Source: Rhodobacterales bacterium
GTDB lineage: Bacteria; Pseudomonadota; Alphaproteobacteria; Rhodobacterales; Rhodobacteraceae
Length of the DNA: 64,000 bases
Direction of reading: 5' to 3'
Assembly (NCBI GenBank): GCA_002748285.1
Contig: PDSA01000025.1
Span: 1-64,000 of the forward strand
Both the position numbers and the translations under genes were made by a program. The notes under the pieces were generated by a model. It was not told the origin of the DNA and did not search any database. It saw only the letters and a list, made by a program, of their open reading frames with translations. This document shows, one piece after another, positions 26,880-36,479 of the stretch (positions are counted from its first letter, which is position 1; each line of letters starts with the position of its first letter).

Positions 26880-27890
26880 ATGAAACATCTCTTGCAACGC
26901 GCCACCATTGCCGCGCTGGCCTTCAGCTTTGCCGGTCAGGCCTATGCGACCGAGTGGAATGTCTCGGTCTGGGGCAAGCGCCGTGCCTTTACCGAGCATA
27001 TTGAGAAACTGGCTGAGTTGGTCAGCGCCAAAACCAATGGCGAGTTCACCATGAACATTTCCTATGGCGGCCTGTCCAAGAACAAGGAAAATCTGGATGG
27101 CATTTCCATCGGTGCGTTTGAAATGGCGCAGTTCTGTGCCGGCTATCACCGCGACAAAAACCCGACCATCACCGTGCTGGAACTGCCCTTCCTTGGCGTG
27201 GCCAATCTGAACGAAGAGGTCGCCGTGGCCCGGGCCGTCTATGCCCACCCCGCCGTGCAAAAGGATCTGGCGCGCTGGAATGCCAAGCTGCTGATGACCT
27301 CGCCCATGCCGCAATATAACATCGTCGGCACCGGCGAGCCCCGCGCCACGCTGGAGAGCATGAAAGGGATGCGGGTGCGGGCCACCGGTGGTCTGGGTCA
27401 AGCATTCAAGGCAATCGGCGCTGTGCCCACCTCTGTCACCGCGACCGAAGCCTATAACGCGCTGGAAAGCGGCGTTGTTGATACCGTTTCCTTTGCCCAG
27501 CACGCGCATCTGGCGTTCCGCACCATCGACATGGCCGATTGGTGGACGGAGAACCTGAACCCCGGCACCGTGAACTGCCCGGTTGTTGTCAATATCGACG
27601 CTTACGAAGCACTGTCGGAGTCGGAACGCGCAGCACTTGATGGCTCGATCGACGAAGCCATTGACCACTACCTGACCAATTACCAGAAGCTGCTGGAAAA
27701 ATGGGACAGCATTCTGGCCGAAAAAGGCGTGAAGCGGGTCACGATTTCCGAAGAAGATCTGGCTGCTTTCCGTGCCGTCGCGGCTGATCCGATCCGTGAA
27801 GCCTGGATCAAGGATATGACCGCACAGGGCATTCCGGCACAGGAACTGTATGATCTGGTGATCGACACCCTGAAAAAGCAGCGCATGTAA
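26880..27890 (+). CDS. TRAP transporter substrate-binding protein (DctP family)
   Basis: Periplasmic receptor of 336 residues for a tripartite ATP-independent importer. The signal peptide MKHLLQRATIAALAFSFAG followed by QAYATEWN is clear, and a GGGAGG lies before the ATG. Family features include GGLSKNKENLDGISIGAFEM, LPFLGVANLNEE and MKGMRVRATGG, where the arginine usually binds the ligand carboxylate. The substrate is unknown. A terminator-like hairpin separates it from the membrane genes, fitting high binding-protein expression. The upstream 186 nt show no operator that I can identify. Confidence 0.93.
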   Translation: MKHLLQRATIAALAFSFAGQAYATEWNVSVWGKRRAFTEHIEKLAELVSAKTNGEFTMNISYGGLSKNKENLDGISIGAFEMAQFCAGYHRDKNPTITVLELPFLGVANLNEEVAVARAVYAHPAVQKDLARWNAKLLMTSPMPQYNIVGTGEPRATLESMKGMRVRATGGLGQAFKAIGAVPTSVTATEAYNALESGVVDTVSFAQHAHLAFRTIDMADWWTENLNPGTVNCPVVVNIDAYEALSESERAALDGSIDEAIDHYLTNYQKLLEKWDSILAEKGVKRVTISEEDLAAFRAVAADPIREAWIKDMTAQGIPAQELYDLVIDTLKKQRM

Positions 27891-27898
27891 CCATGCCG

Positions 27899-27924
27899 CG
27901 CCCCGGCTTGGCCCGGGGCGTTTT
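27899..27924 (+). terminator. intra-operon terminator between TRAP receptor and membrane genes
   Basis: Stem CGCCCCGG (27899-27906) with CCGGGGCG (27913-27920) and a following TTTT. Partial read-through would make more receptor than membrane protein, and the hairpin would protect the receptor mRNA. Confidence 0.7.
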
Positions 27925-28004
27925 GCAACATCCGCACTGGCCTTGTCCATAACCGGCAGGGTCGGTGTGCAGTGAATGAATATCACAGAGATATCGGAGG
28001 CAGC

Positions 28005-28652
28005 ATGGCTGGCGGGGCAAGTGTGCTTGAGGATGGCTCGGTTCTGAGCCGGATGGATCAGAGATTATATAAATTAGAAGGCTATATGGCGCTGCTCAGC
28101 GGATTGGCGATTTTTTCGCTGATGGTTCTGGCGGTGGTATCGGTGGGCGGGCGCAATGCGATGAACAGCCCCCTGCCCGGCTATGTCGACTGGATCGAAC
28201 AGGTGATGCCGCTGATTGCGTTCATGGGGGTGGCCTATACCCAGCGCGATGGGGGCCATATCCGTATGGATGTGCTGGTGTCCAAGCTGAATGGCAAGCC
28301 GTTATGGCTGGCCGAGCTGATCACATCGGTGGTGATGCTGGTGCTGATCGTTCTGATCATCTGGGGCTCTTACGCGCATTTTCAGCGCTCTTTTGACTGG
28401 GCCGCACCCTATTTCAGCCGCGACAGCTCGATTGACATTGCCATTCCGCTCTGGCCGGCCAAGCTGCTGGCCCCGATGGCGTTTTCGGTGCTGGCGCTGC
28501 GGCTATTGCTGCAAATCTGGGGCTATGGCCGGGCCTTTTGGTTGGGGCTGGTTGAACCGGTTGCCGTGCCGATGGTGCAAAGTGCTGCGGCCCAAGCCGC
28601 CGAAGAGGCCGAGCATGTCAGCGGTCTGGAAGACGAACAGGAGGATCTGTGA
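28005..28652 (+). CDS. TRAP transporter small permease (DctQ family)
   Basis: Four-helix membrane subunit of 215 residues. Helices are visible around MALLSGLAIFSLMVLAVVS, MPLIAFMGVAYTQ, ITSVVMLVLIVLIIWG and LLAPMAFSVLALRLLLQ, with the family segment GHIRMDVLVSKL. ATG 28005 has GGAGG 4 nt upstream; an in-frame ATG at 27972 is the alternative. Its stop overlaps the start of the large permease (TGATG). The C-terminal tail is acidic. Confidence 0.9.
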   Translation: MAGGASVLEDGSVLSRMDQRLYKLEGYMALLSGLAIFSLMVLAVVSVGGRNAMNSPLPGYVDWIEQVMPLIAFMGVAYTQRDGGHIRMDVLVSKLNGKPLWLAELITSVVMLVLIVLIIWGSYAHFQRSFDWAAPYFSRDSSIDIAIPLWPAKLLAPMAFSVLALRLLLQIWGYGRAFWLGLVEPVAVPMVQSAAAQAAEEAEHVSGLEDEQEDL

Positions 28653-30055
28653 TGGAACCCATTGATATTGGCATCGTTGTTTCCTGCGGCCTGTTGGTTC
28701 TGGTGGTGCTGGGGATGCGGGTGGCCTTTGCCGCGGCGGTGGCCGGGCTGGTGGGGCTGATCTGGATTTTCTGGGCAAAATTCGGCTACAACCCGGACAA
28801 ATTCGGCAAAGCCCTGACGGTTTCGGTGAAAATCGCCGGTCAGGTGCCGCATTCGAAAATCTCCAATCAGGCGCTGTCGCTGATCCCGACCTTTATTCTG
28901 ATCGGCTATCTGGCCTATTATGCCGGCCTGACCAAGGCGCTGTTTGCCGCGGCCAAACGCTGGGTGGGTTGGCTGCCCGGCGGTATGGCGGTGGCCACGG
29001 TGTTTGCCACGGCGGGATTTGCGGCGGTCTCGGGCGCTTCGGTGGCGACGTCGGCGGTGTTTGCCCGCATCGCCATCCCCGAAATGCTGCGGGCCGGCTA
29101 TGACAAACGCTTTGCCGCCGGAGTGGTGGCGGCCGGGGGCACTCTGGCCAGCCTGATCCCACCTTCGGCGATTTTGGTGATCTATGCGATCATCGTGGAA
29201 CAGGATGTGGGCAAGCTGCTGCTGGCGGGCTTTATCCCCGGCGCGGTGTCGGCGCTGATTTATGGCGGGTTGATCGTGGCGCTGGCGCTGATCATTCCCA
29301 ATTTCGGCCCCCCAGTGCGCGGCTTTAGCTGGGGAGAGCGCTTTAAATCCCTGCCACCAGCGGCCCCGATTGCCTTTGTGGTGCTGATCATCATCTTTTT
29401 CATCTACAACCCCTTTGGCGGAAACGCTTGGGGCACCCCCACCGAAGGCGGCGCGTTGGGCGCGTTTGTGGTGTTCTGCATGGCGGTGTTCAAGGGGATG
29501 CGCTGGGAGCAGTTGAAAGATGCGCTGCTGGAAAGCGCCAAGCTGGCGGTGATGATTTTCACCATCATCTGGGGCGTGCTGATCTATGTGCGGTTTCTGG
29601 GCTTTGCCCAGTTGCCCGATGCCTTTGCCCAGTGGATTGCCGGGCTGGATCAATCGCCAATGCTGACGCTGGTGCTGATCCTGCTGGCCTATGCGGTGCT
29701 GGGGATGTTCATGGACGCAATCGGCATGTTGCTGCTGACCCTGCCGGTGGTTTATCCGGCGGTGATGGCACTGAATGGTGGTGAGGATGTGTTAGCCGCC
29801 GATAGTGCCTTTGGCATGTCGGGGCCGATGTGTGCGATCTGGTTCGGCATTCTAGTGGTGAAAATGGCCGAATTCTGCCTGATCACCCCGCCAATCGGAC
29901 TGAATTGCTTTGTGGTGGCCGGGGTTCGCAAAGACCTGACGGTGCAGGATGTGTTTATCGGGGTGACTCCGTTCTTTATCGCCGATGCGATCACCATTGC
30001 GACTCTGGTGGCGTTCCCTTCGATCGTGTTGTGGTTGCCCAGCCTGGCGGGTTAG
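28652..30055 (+). CDS. TRAP transporter large permease (DctM family)
   Basis: Twelve-helix transport subunit of 467 residues. Typical elements are LVVLGMRVAFAAAVAGLVG, the loop VSGASVATSAVFARIAIPEM, GTLASLIPPSAILVIYA and the C-terminal ITPPIGLNCFVVAGV. It uses the sodium gradient to move the ligand handed over by the receptor. ATG 28652 is preceded by GGAGG at 7 nt, while GTG 28649 is a weaker option. This completes a receptor, small, large permease operon. Confidence 0.94.
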   Translation: MEPIDIGIVVSCGLLVLVVLGMRVAFAAAVAGLVGLIWIFWAKFGYNPDKFGKALTVSVKIAGQVPHSKISNQALSLIPTFILIGYLAYYAGLTKALFAAAKRWVGWLPGGMAVATVFATAGFAAVSGASVATSAVFARIAIPEMLRAGYDKRFAAGVVAAGGTLASLIPPSAILVIYAIIVEQDVGKLLLAGFIPGAVSALIYGGLIVALALIIPNFGPPVRGFSWGERFKSLPPAAPIAFVVLIIIFFIYNPFGGNAWGTPTEGGALGAFVVFCMAVFKGMRWEQLKDALLESAKLAVMIFTIIWGVLIYVRFLGFAQLPDAFAQWIAGLDQSPMLTLVLILLAYAVLGMFMDAIGMLLLTLPVVYPAVMALNGGEDVLAADSAFGMSGPMCAIWFGILVVKMAEFCLITPPIGLNCFVVAGVRKDLTVQDVFIGVTPFFIADAITIATLVAFPSIVLWLPSLAG

Positions 30056-30068
30056 AATATCGACGCTT

Positions 30069-30092
30069 CCCCGGGTTGGCAGCAACCCGGGG
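30069..30092. terminator. hairpin between convergent TRAP permease and small exported protein gene
   Basis: Perfect 10-bp stem CCCCGGGTTG with CAACCCGGGG and a 4-nt loop. No T-run on either strand, so it is only a possible terminator. Confidence 0.4.
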
Positions 30093-30133
30093 GAGGCCAT
30101 ATGGGTTGAAAGAGCCCCTACCCTACAATCCGC

Positions 30134-30472
30134 CTAAAGCTCTATCTGCCCGTTCTCCTCATCCACCACCGGCTTGGGCTGTTTGCGCCGGATGATGATA
30201 TCGCCATTGGGCAGCATTTCGGGCATGTGATACTGGCTGAAATCGCCGATCTGCTCTTGCAGCTTTTCCAGCATGGGCAGCATCTCGGCTGTCATCTTCT
30301 GCAACTGCTGAAGCGCCGGATCCAGTTCCTGCGCCAGACCGCGCATGAACATCTTGGCCCCCTCCTCCAGCAGGTTCGGAGCTTGTTGATTTTCATCCAC
30401 GGGCTTTCCCTCGGCGAGAACCGGAGACCCCGCCAGACAGGCGACAACGGCAAGTGTAACAAAATGTTTCAT
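30134..30472 (-). CDS. small exported protein of unknown function
   Basis: A 112-residue protein with a Sec signal peptide MKHFVTLAVVACLAGSPVLA. A helical region follows (LLEEGAKMFMRGLAQELDPA and LQQLQKMTAEMLPMLEKLQE), ending in LPNGDIIIRRK and a tail QIEL. I recall close relatives throughout the Roseobacter group, sometimes mislabelled as AAA ATPases; no ATPase motif is present. Start 30472 is chosen for the signal peptide. Periplasmic location is inferred. It is convergent with the TRAP operon. Confidence 0.75.
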   Translation of the reverse strand: MKHFVTLAVVACLAGSPVLAEGKPVDENQQAPNLLEEGAKMFMRGLAQELDPALQQLQKMTAEMLPMLEKLQEQIGDFSQYHMPEMLPNGDIIIRRKQPKPVVDEENGQIEL

Positions 30473-30509
30473 ACCAACGGATATAAGCCGCCTGCGGCAA
30501 ATTACAAAC

Positions 30510-31529
30510 TTAAATCTCCAGATCAATCGAAACCGGAAAATGATCCGAGGCCATCAGCAGCGCCTGACGCAACCCCTGATCGGCCTGACATTGCGCATCC
30601 TCAAAGGGATGCCAGATGCGCCACTCCGGCCCCAGCGCCTTCAGATCGGGCGAGACCATGATGTAATCCAGCAGGGTCGACATATAGCGCTGCTGCTTTG
30701 GCAGATAAAACCGGGCGCTGGTGGGTTTTGGCCCCTCATGAGGGCTCAACACACGTTCGGCATGGGGATCAAATAGACGTGGCGGCTCCTCGCCCAGCAC
30801 GATGTCGACGCTGGAGCGCCCAAACAGCTGTTCATATTCATCCAGCCCCGGCCCATCGTTGAAATCGCCCATCACCATCACCGGCTGGCCTGCCTGCAGA
30901 TGTTGCTGCACCCGCATCCGCAACCAGATGCATTGCGCCACTTGCTTCTTTCGGTTGGCAATCGCCTTGCGCATCAGCGCCGCCCGGCCCTGCGCCCCAT
31001 GCGGTGCCTTGGATTTGACATGCACCCCGATCAGGCGCAGACCCTTACCCGAAGCGGTGCGCAGCGCCACCTCCAGCGGCGGTTTGGAAAAGCGGATCAG
31101 CCGGGCCGTGCGCCCGGGTGGCTGATAGCGAAAGACCCCGTCAAAACGCGGTGCATCTTCGCGGCCCCTCTTGCCGGTTTCATGGCCCTTGGGATCGTGG
31201 CGCGGCTGCAGCTTTTGCGGATCATAGAGCAACGCGATTTCCTGCTGGGTGTGGTTTTCAAATCCGATCAGCGCCTTGTCACTGCGCAACCCGAAATGGC
31301 GGGCAAAAGCCTCCAGCGCCCGCACCCCATTGCGCCGCCGGCTGCTATCCGGGGCTTCGATGATCATCACAGCATCGGCATCCAGTGTCTGCAAGACCCG
31401 CGCCACCGCCTGCAACTGCTGCGCCCGGGTGACATCGCGCCGCCGCGACCAGCGCTGATCCAGCAACAGGCTGCCATCGCGGGCAAACAGGTTGTCGAAC
31501 CACTCGATATTATAGGTGGCCAGCCGCAA
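30510..31529 (-). CDS. endonuclease/exonuclease/phosphatase family protein
   Basis: A 339-residue member of the DNase I-like metal-dependent phosphoesterase fold. It opens with LATYNIEWFDN (the N/E metal site), continues through VMIIEAPDS, has the central VMGDFNDGPG and closes with SDHFPVSIDLE (catalytic Asp-His). Substrates of this superfamily range from DNA to phospholipids and inositol phosphates, so the reaction is open. No signal peptide is evident. Its neighbour on the same strand encodes a J-domain protein 9 nt upstream. Confidence 0.85.
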   Translation of the reverse strand: MRLATYNIEWFDNLFARDGSLLLDQRWSRRRDVTRAQQLQAVARVLQTLDADAVMIIEAPDSSRRRNGVRALEAFARHFGLRSDKALIGFENHTQQEIALLYDPQKLQPRHDPKGHETGKRGREDAPRFDGVFRYQPPGRTARLIRFSKPPLEVALRTASGKGLRLIGVHVKSKAPHGAQGRAALMRKAIANRKKQVAQCIWLRMRVQQHLQAGQPVMVMGDFNDGPGLDEYEQLFGRSSVDIVLGEEPPRLFDPHAERVLSPHEGPKPTSARFYLPKQQRYMSTLLDYIMVSPDLKALGPEWRIWHPFEDAQCQADQGLRQALLMASDHFPVSIDLEI

Positions 31530-31538
31530 AACCCGCCC

Positions 31539-32219
31539 TCATCCCTGACTGCCATTGATCTGATCCCAAGCGGCATTGATCGCCGCCAGACGGCACTCGG
31601 CCAGCTTGAGCGCCTCATGCGGCACCCCGCGAGCGCGCATCTGATCCGGGTGGTTTTGCCGCACCAAATTGCGATAGGTTTTGCGAATCTCATCCATCGG
31701 CATATCCGGCGACACCCCCAGAACCTGATAGGGGCAAGGCGCGGCATCGGGCAGCAGACGGGCGCGCATGGCGGCAAATTCACCATCGCTGAGGCCGAAA
31801 ATATGGCGCACCCGGTCCAGATAATCATCCTCTTTCGGGTGGTATTCGCCATCGGCCAAGGCAATGTGAAACAGCCCCTCCAGCAGATCGTAAAGGGCAT
31901 CGTGCTGGTCAGAGAACATCGCCTTGATGCGCCGGGCATAGTCTTCGAACCCGGCCACGTCCTGACGGGCCAGATTGAATACCCTTGCCGCGTTGGCCTC
32001 TTCCTGCGGTGGGATGCTGAACACCTCGCGAAAGGCGCTGACCTCATCGCGGGTGACCAGCCCATCGGCCTTGGCCATTTTCGCCCCCAGCGCGATGACC
32101 GCGATGGTAAAGCCCACCCGCTGCTGCGGCGGGGTGCGCAGATGATCGAACACGGCAGACAGCGCCTCGCCTTTGGCAAGGGCTGAGAGAGCATCGCTTA
32201 TGCGGGACCAGAGTGACAT
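31539..32219 (-). CDS. TerB and J-domain protein (DjlA-like)
   Basis: A 226-residue co-chaperone. Residues about 10-145 form a TerB-like helical domain (VIALGAKMAKADGLVTRDE is typical). The C-terminus is a J domain with YQVLGVSPDMPMDEIRKTYR and the HPD tripeptide in NHPDQ, which stimulates DnaK ATPase. It resembles DjlA but lacks the N-terminal membrane helix, so it is probably cytosolic. It is likely co-transcribed with the downstream phosphoesterase gene. Confidence 0.85.
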   Translation of the reverse strand: MSLWSRISDALSALAKGEALSAVFDHLRTPPQQRVGFTIAVIALGAKMAKADGLVTRDEVSAFREVFSIPPQEEANAARVFNLARQDVAGFEDYARRIKAMFSDQHDALYDLLEGLFHIALADGEYHPKEDDYLDRVRHIFGLSDGEFAAMRARLLPDAAPCPYQVLGVSPDMPMDEIRKTYRNLVRQNHPDQMRARGVPHEALKLAECRLAAINAAWDQINGSQG

Positions 32220-32273
32220 GGATCTTTCTTAACCAGTCTTTTGCGGCTTGTCAGGCCATCAATTTGATTGCGA

Positions 32274-32885
32274 TCACATTAAGACCCGCACCCCCTGCGG
32301 GGTTTGGATTTCGGCTTGCAAAGACGCCACCGCGCCGGGGCGGATCAGCACCCGATCGTCCTGAAAATTGGGCTCCAGAGCCGCCGATAATTGCGCCGCT
32401 TGCGGGTGCTGCAGGGTCAGGCGTTGCAGATGGCAATCGGTTTGCGGCAGGCGTTCGAATGCCGGGCAACCCTGCCATTCCAGAATCGGCGGGTAAGAAT
32501 TGCCAAGCGGCTGCACCCCGCTGGCCGAGCAGGTCATACTCCAGCGCAGATCACCGCGTTGCAGTGCGAGCACCTCGCCGGTTTCCACCGGACTGCTGTC
32601 CAGATCGCGGTGCAAATCATCGCTGCGCAGCACCCAACTCACCAGACGCGGCGGGCCCGAGAACACGTCCAGCCCAAACCAGCGGGGCCGCTTTGGCGCG
32701 GGGGCGACCGGGTTGATGGCGATGACCTCCAGATAGGCCGCGCCCAGACGCAACAGCCGGTTATGGGTGCCGAACAGCGGATGCTCGCCACCGCCGGACA
32801 TTTGAACGCCTAAAGATTGCTCGACCCATGCCACCCCTTCATCCAGCCGCCGGGCGGCGACAACGATATGATCAAGTTCCAGCAT
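32274..32885 (-). CDS. VOC family (glyoxalase-like) protein
   Basis: A 203-residue protein beginning MLELDHIVVAARRLDEGVAW followed by EQSLGVQ, the beta-alpha-beta opening of a vicinal-oxygen-chelate fold. The histidine in LDHIVV and the glutamate in YLEVIAIN are possible metal ligands. The second half is less regular, as in the Glyoxalase_3 subgroup. The substrate is unknown. It sits between the J-domain gene and repeat copy B. Confidence 0.75.
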   Translation of the reverse strand: MLELDHIVVAARRLDEGVAWVEQSLGVQMSGGGEHPLFGTHNRLLRLGAAYLEVIAINPVAPAPKRPRWFGLDVFSGPPRLVSWVLRSDDLHRDLDSSPVETGEVLALQRGDLRWSMTCSASGVQPLGNSYPPILEWQGCPAFERLPQTDCHLQRLTLQHPQAAQLSAALEPNFQDDRVLIRPGAVASLQAEIQTPQGVRVLM

Positions 32886-32950
32886 CTGATCGCCTTCCCT
32901 TCACACCGCCCCGGCAGATGTCCCGGAGCGGCGCATCCTCATGCCGCCTT

Positions 32951-33050
32951 ATAACGTTTGACGAAATACCTGATACACAGAGCATCACTTAACGCGTTGA
33001 AATCTTTGATTTCAGGCAGCGTTAAGTGATTCAGATTTTTCGCATAACGC
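32951..33050 (-). repeat. palindromic repeat family 1, copy B
   Basis: Inverted orientation relative to copies A and C. The internal arms are CACTTAACGC (32985-32994) and GCGTTAAGTG (33019-33028), and the ends are ATAACGTTTGACGAAAT and TTTTTCGCATAACGC. It ends one base before the stop codon of the mutase gene, so it forms the 3' end of that transcript and may act as a transcription terminator or stabilising structure. Confidence 0.75.
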
Positions 33051-33051
33051 C

Positions 33052-35184
33052 CTATTGCGCCTTTTGCTCCCGCAGAATGCGCAGAATATCCTCAGCCGCG
33101 GATGGGATATTCGTGCCGGGGCCGAAAATCGCCTTCACGCCGGATTTATACAGGAAATCATAATCCTGCTGCGGGATCACCCCACCGCAGATCACAACGA
33201 TGTCATCGGCATCGCGAGCTTTCAGCGCCTCGATCAACTGTGGTGCAAGTGTCTTGTGACCCGCCGCCTGAGAGCTGATCCCGACCACATGCACATCGTT
33301 ATCCACCGCGTCCTGCGCCGCCTCTTCCGGGGTCTGGAACAGCGGCCCCACATCCACGTCAAAGCCGATATCGGCAAAAGCAGTGGCGATCACTTTGGCG
33401 CCGCGGTCATGGCCGTCCTGCCCCATCTTGACCACCAAAAGACGCGGCCGGCGACCCTCTTCCTCGGCGAATTGTTCAATGGATTTCTGGATTTTAGCAA
33501 AGCCTTCATCGCCTTCATAGGCTGCGCCATAGACCCCGGCCAGTGTTTTCACCTCGGCCCGGTGGCGGCCAAATACCTTTTCCATCGCCATGCTGATTTC
33601 GCCAACCGAAGCCCGGGCGCGAGCCGCATCCACGGCAGCCTCAAGCAAATTGCCCCCCTCTTTGGCGCGGTGGGTGATTTCATCCAGAGCGGCCTGACAA
33701 GCGGCCTCGTCACGCTCGGCACGCAATTTCGCCAACCGCGCCACCTGAGATTCGCGCACCGCCACATTGTCCACGTCGAGAATGTCGATCGGGTCTTCCT
33801 GTTCCAGCCGGTATTTGTTGACGCCAACAATCACCTCTTCGCCGCGGTCGATCATCGCCTGACGCCGGGCTGCGGATTCCTCAATCCGCAGCTTGGGCAT
33901 GCCGCTGATCACGGCCTTGGTCATGCCGCCCATTTCCTCGACTTCTTTCATCAATTCCCACGCCTTGTCGGCCAGCTCGGCCGTCAGGCTTTCGACGTAA
34001 TATGACCCCGCCAGCGGATCGACCACATTGGTCACGCCGGTTTCTTCCTGAAGGATGATCTGGGTGTTGCGGGCAATGCGGGCCGAAAACTCGGTGGGCA
34101 ACGCAATGGCCTCATCCAGCGCGTTGGTGTGCAGCGACTGGGTGCCGCCCAGAACCGCCGACATCGCTTCATAAGCGGTGCGGATCACGTTGTTATAAGG
34201 GTCTTGTTCCTGCAAGGACACGCCCGAAGTCTGGCAGTGGGTGCGCAGCATTTTCGAGCGTTCGGTTTTGGCGCCAAACTCGGTCATCACCCGGTGCCAC
34301 AGCATCCGCGCGGCGCGCAGTTTGGCGGCTTCCATAAAGAAATTCATGCCGATGGCGAAGAAAAAGCTGAGCCGCCCGGCGAATTTGTCCACATCCATGC
34401 CCGCATTCAGGGCCGCACGCACATATTCGCGCCCATCGGCCAGGGTATAAGCCAGTTCCTGCACCAGATTGGCCCCGGCCTCTTGCATGTGATAGCCCGA
34501 GATCGAGATCGAGTTGAATTTCGGCATCTCATGCGCGGTGTATTCGATGATGTCCGAGATGATCCGCATCGACGGTTCCGGCGGATAAATATAGGTGTTG
34601 CGCACCATGAATTCCTTGAGCACATCATTCTGAATGGTGCCTGCCAGCAGCGATTTGTCATGGCCCTGCTCTTCGCCGGCGACGATGAAATTGGCCAGAA
34701 TCGGGATCACCGCGCCGTTCATGGTCATCGACACCGAAACCTTGTCCAGCGGAATGCCGTCGAACAGGATTTTCATATCCTCAATGCTGTCAATCGCCAC
34801 ACCGGCCTTGCCCACGTCCCCGACCACGCGAGGGTGGTCGCTGTCATAGCCGCGGTGGGTGGCCAGATCGAAGGCAACCGAGACCCCCTGCTGACCCGCA
34901 GCAAGGTTCTTGCGGTAAAAGGCGTTGGATTCCTCAGCCGTCGAGAAACCGGCATATTGGCGGATGGTCCAGGGACGGCCCGCATACATGGTGGCCTTGA
35001 CCCCACGGGTGAACGGACCAAAGCCCGGCATTTCCCCCATCTGGGGCAAATCGGCGGTGTCTTCGGCGGTGTAGACCGGCTTGACGTCGATGCCCTCCAG
35101 CGTGTGCCAGGTCAGATCGTCCAGCGGGCGGCCGCGCAGTTCTTTTTCGGCCAGCTTAGCCCACGCTTCTTTCTTCTGGGTCAT
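33052..35184 (-). CDS. scpA: methylmalonyl-CoA mutase
   Basis: Adenosylcobalamin-dependent mutase of 710 residues converting methylmalonyl-CoA to succinyl-CoA, the last step of propionyl-CoA assimilation. The substrate barrel has [33 protein letters not shown] and [12 protein letters not shown]. The C-terminal B12 domain has the lower-ligand motif GQDGHDRGA and [13 protein letters not shown] 35184 follows AGAGGA, and the longer frame upstream overlaps a sulfotransferase-like gene. It is grouped with pccA and the damaged pccB of the same pathway. Confidence 0.97.
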   Translation of the reverse strand: MTQKKEAWAKLAEKELRGRPLDDLTWHTLEGIDVKPVYTAEDTADLPQMGEMPGFGPFTRGVKATMYAGRPWTIRQYAGFSTAEESNAFYRKNLAAGQQGVSVAFDLATHRGYDSDHPRVVGDVGKAGVAIDSIEDMKILFDGIPLDKVSVSMTMNGAVIPILANFIVAGEEQGHDKSLLAGTIQNDVLKEFMVRNTYIYPPEPSMRIISDIIEYTAHEMPKFNSISISGYHMQEAGANLVQELAYTLADGREYVRAALNAGMDVDKFAGRLSFFFAIGMNFFMEAAKLRAARMLWHRVMTEFGAKTERSKMLRTHCQTSGVSLQEQDPYNNVIRTAYEAMSAVLGGTQSLHTNALDEAIALPTEFSARIARNTQIILQEETGVTNVVDPLAGSYYVESLTAELADKAWELMKEVEEMGGMTKAVISGMPKLRIEESAARRQAMIDRGEEVIVGVNKYRLEQEDPIDILDVDNVAVRESQVARLAKLRAERDEAACQAALDEITHRAKEGGNLLEAAVDAARARASVGEISMAMEKVFGRHRAEVKTLAGVYGAAYEGDEGFAKIQKSIEQFAEEEGRRPRLLVVKMGQDGHDRGAKVIATAFADIGFDVDVGPLFQTPEEAAQDAVDNDVHVVGISSQAAGHKTLAPQLIEALKARDADDIVVICGGVIPQQDYDFLYKSGVKAIFGPGTNIPSAAEDILRILREQKAQ

Positions 35185-36109
35185 TGCATTGTCCTCTTTG
35201 GTTGGGTGACCGGCGCAGATGTGCCCCTGCTGCCATGTCGTCTTTTTGTTCGATATATCGGGCAATACCATCCGCCCCCTGACGTAGCCAGGCGATGTCT
35301 TGTTGGTATTGGTGATGGAATGTGGCCAGATGAGCGGCCGAGAAAGGTTGCCAGCGACGGTTTTGCACCGGCAGCGCGGCGGCCTGTTCCGGCTGGCCGC
35401 GCTCAATCAGAACTTGGCGCAATCTGTCAGAACGGGCCGAAGCATTGTGCCAATCCGCGCCGCCGCGCATACGCATCGGGGCCGCAGCACCGCTGATCAC
35501 CGCCAGCTGGTTCTGGGGCTGGCCGATCATCGCTTCAAACGGCCACACCCATAGCTGAGCATTGGGGAACGCCGCCGCCGCATCGCGGATCAGGTCGCGC
35601 CAGCGCCGGGATTGGGTGACCAGCCGATCCAGCATCGCCTGATCCGGCAGCGGCCAGCCGCGCTCGACCATATAAGACAGCGCCGAAATCCAGTATTTAT
35701 CATAAGAACGGATCGACAGCGCCACCCGGCTGCAATGCCCCTGAAACGCGCCGCGAAACCGCCTCAGCCGTGGCCCCGCATCCGGGTAAAGCGCGGTTTC
35801 GAACAGATTGTTGGACATCGAACCGACCATGTTTTCTTCGCTGACAATCAGGGTTTGCACCCCGGCGCGATCCATCCGGTCCAGCTCCATGCGGATCAAC
35901 CCGCAAGAGCGCTCGCCCCGCAGCACCCCGTCATGAGTCAGGTCACGCGGCCGTTTGACCAGCCCGGAAAACAGCCCCGAACGGGTGCGGCTCGGCCCCC
36001 AGAAGGCGGTGCCGATTTGTTTCAAATTGTCGCGGTTCTGTTCCAGATAAACCTGCAACGTCGTTGTGCCCGTGCGGTGGGCGCCCAGATGCAGGATGAC
36101 ATCGACCAC
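35156..36109 (-). CDS. sulfotransferase-like P-loop protein
   Basis: A 317-residue protein whose start [18 protein letters not shown] is the PAPS-binding loop of sulfotransferase-fold proteins. [14 protein letters not shown] and [17 protein letters not shown] further resemble roseobacter members annotated as hypothetical. GTG 36109 is preferred because GGAG lies 8 nt before it; the ATG at 36172 would add 21 residues. Its 3' end overlaps the mutase start by 29 nt. Whether it sulfates anything, and the acceptor, are unknown. Confidence 0.75.
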   Translation of the reverse strand: MVDVILHLGAHRTGTTTLQVYLEQNRDNLKQIGTAFWGPSRTRSGLFSGLVKRPRDLTHDGVLRGERSCGLIRMELDRMDRAGVQTLIVSEENMVGSMSNNLFETALYPDAGPRLRRFRGAFQGHCSRVALSIRSYDKYWISALSYMVERGWPLPDQAMLDRLVTQSRRWRDLIRDAAAAFPNAQLWVWPFEAMIGQPQNQLAVISGAAAPMRMRGGADWHNASARSDRLRQVLIERGQPEQAAALPVQNRRWQPFSAAHLATFHHQYQQDIAWLRQGADGIARYIEQKDDMAAGAHLRRSPNQRGQCNDPEERSVG

Positions 36110-36479
36110 AAGTCTTGCTCCGTTAAATGCTGCGGCCAGCGCAGCCTGAAAATGATCTCTCAGGCGTAACATTATGCCCTCACCATGATCAGAAACTTAA
36201 CAGAGGTAAATTTTTGCCACGCATAGCGGCGCGGTCTGTCGGCAAAGCGGCGGATTTGAGCCCCAAAGTTCGGGCAAAAAGTCAACAATCCCCAGCAAGC
36301 CTTTGTTTTTAAACAGTTTAACAATATAAAATTTTCGGCGAACCCGTTTAAAAATGCCGATTTATTTTGCCCGTTTACACCGGCAAAATATGACCCTGCA
36401 CAGGCCACAGCCCCAGCCGGCGCGGTCACCCAATCGTGACCGCACCCGCAAAAGAACCGTTTTATGTGCAGGGCAAAGA
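36110..36479. other. 370-nt gap between sulfotransferase-like gene and pccA
   Basis: No gene is supported. The middle (36290-36380) is AT-rich with an imperfect palindrome GTTTTTAAACAGTTTAAC, a plausible promoter area for the minus-strand sulfotransferase-mutase unit. No clear terminator for pccA is visible. Confidence 0.4.
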
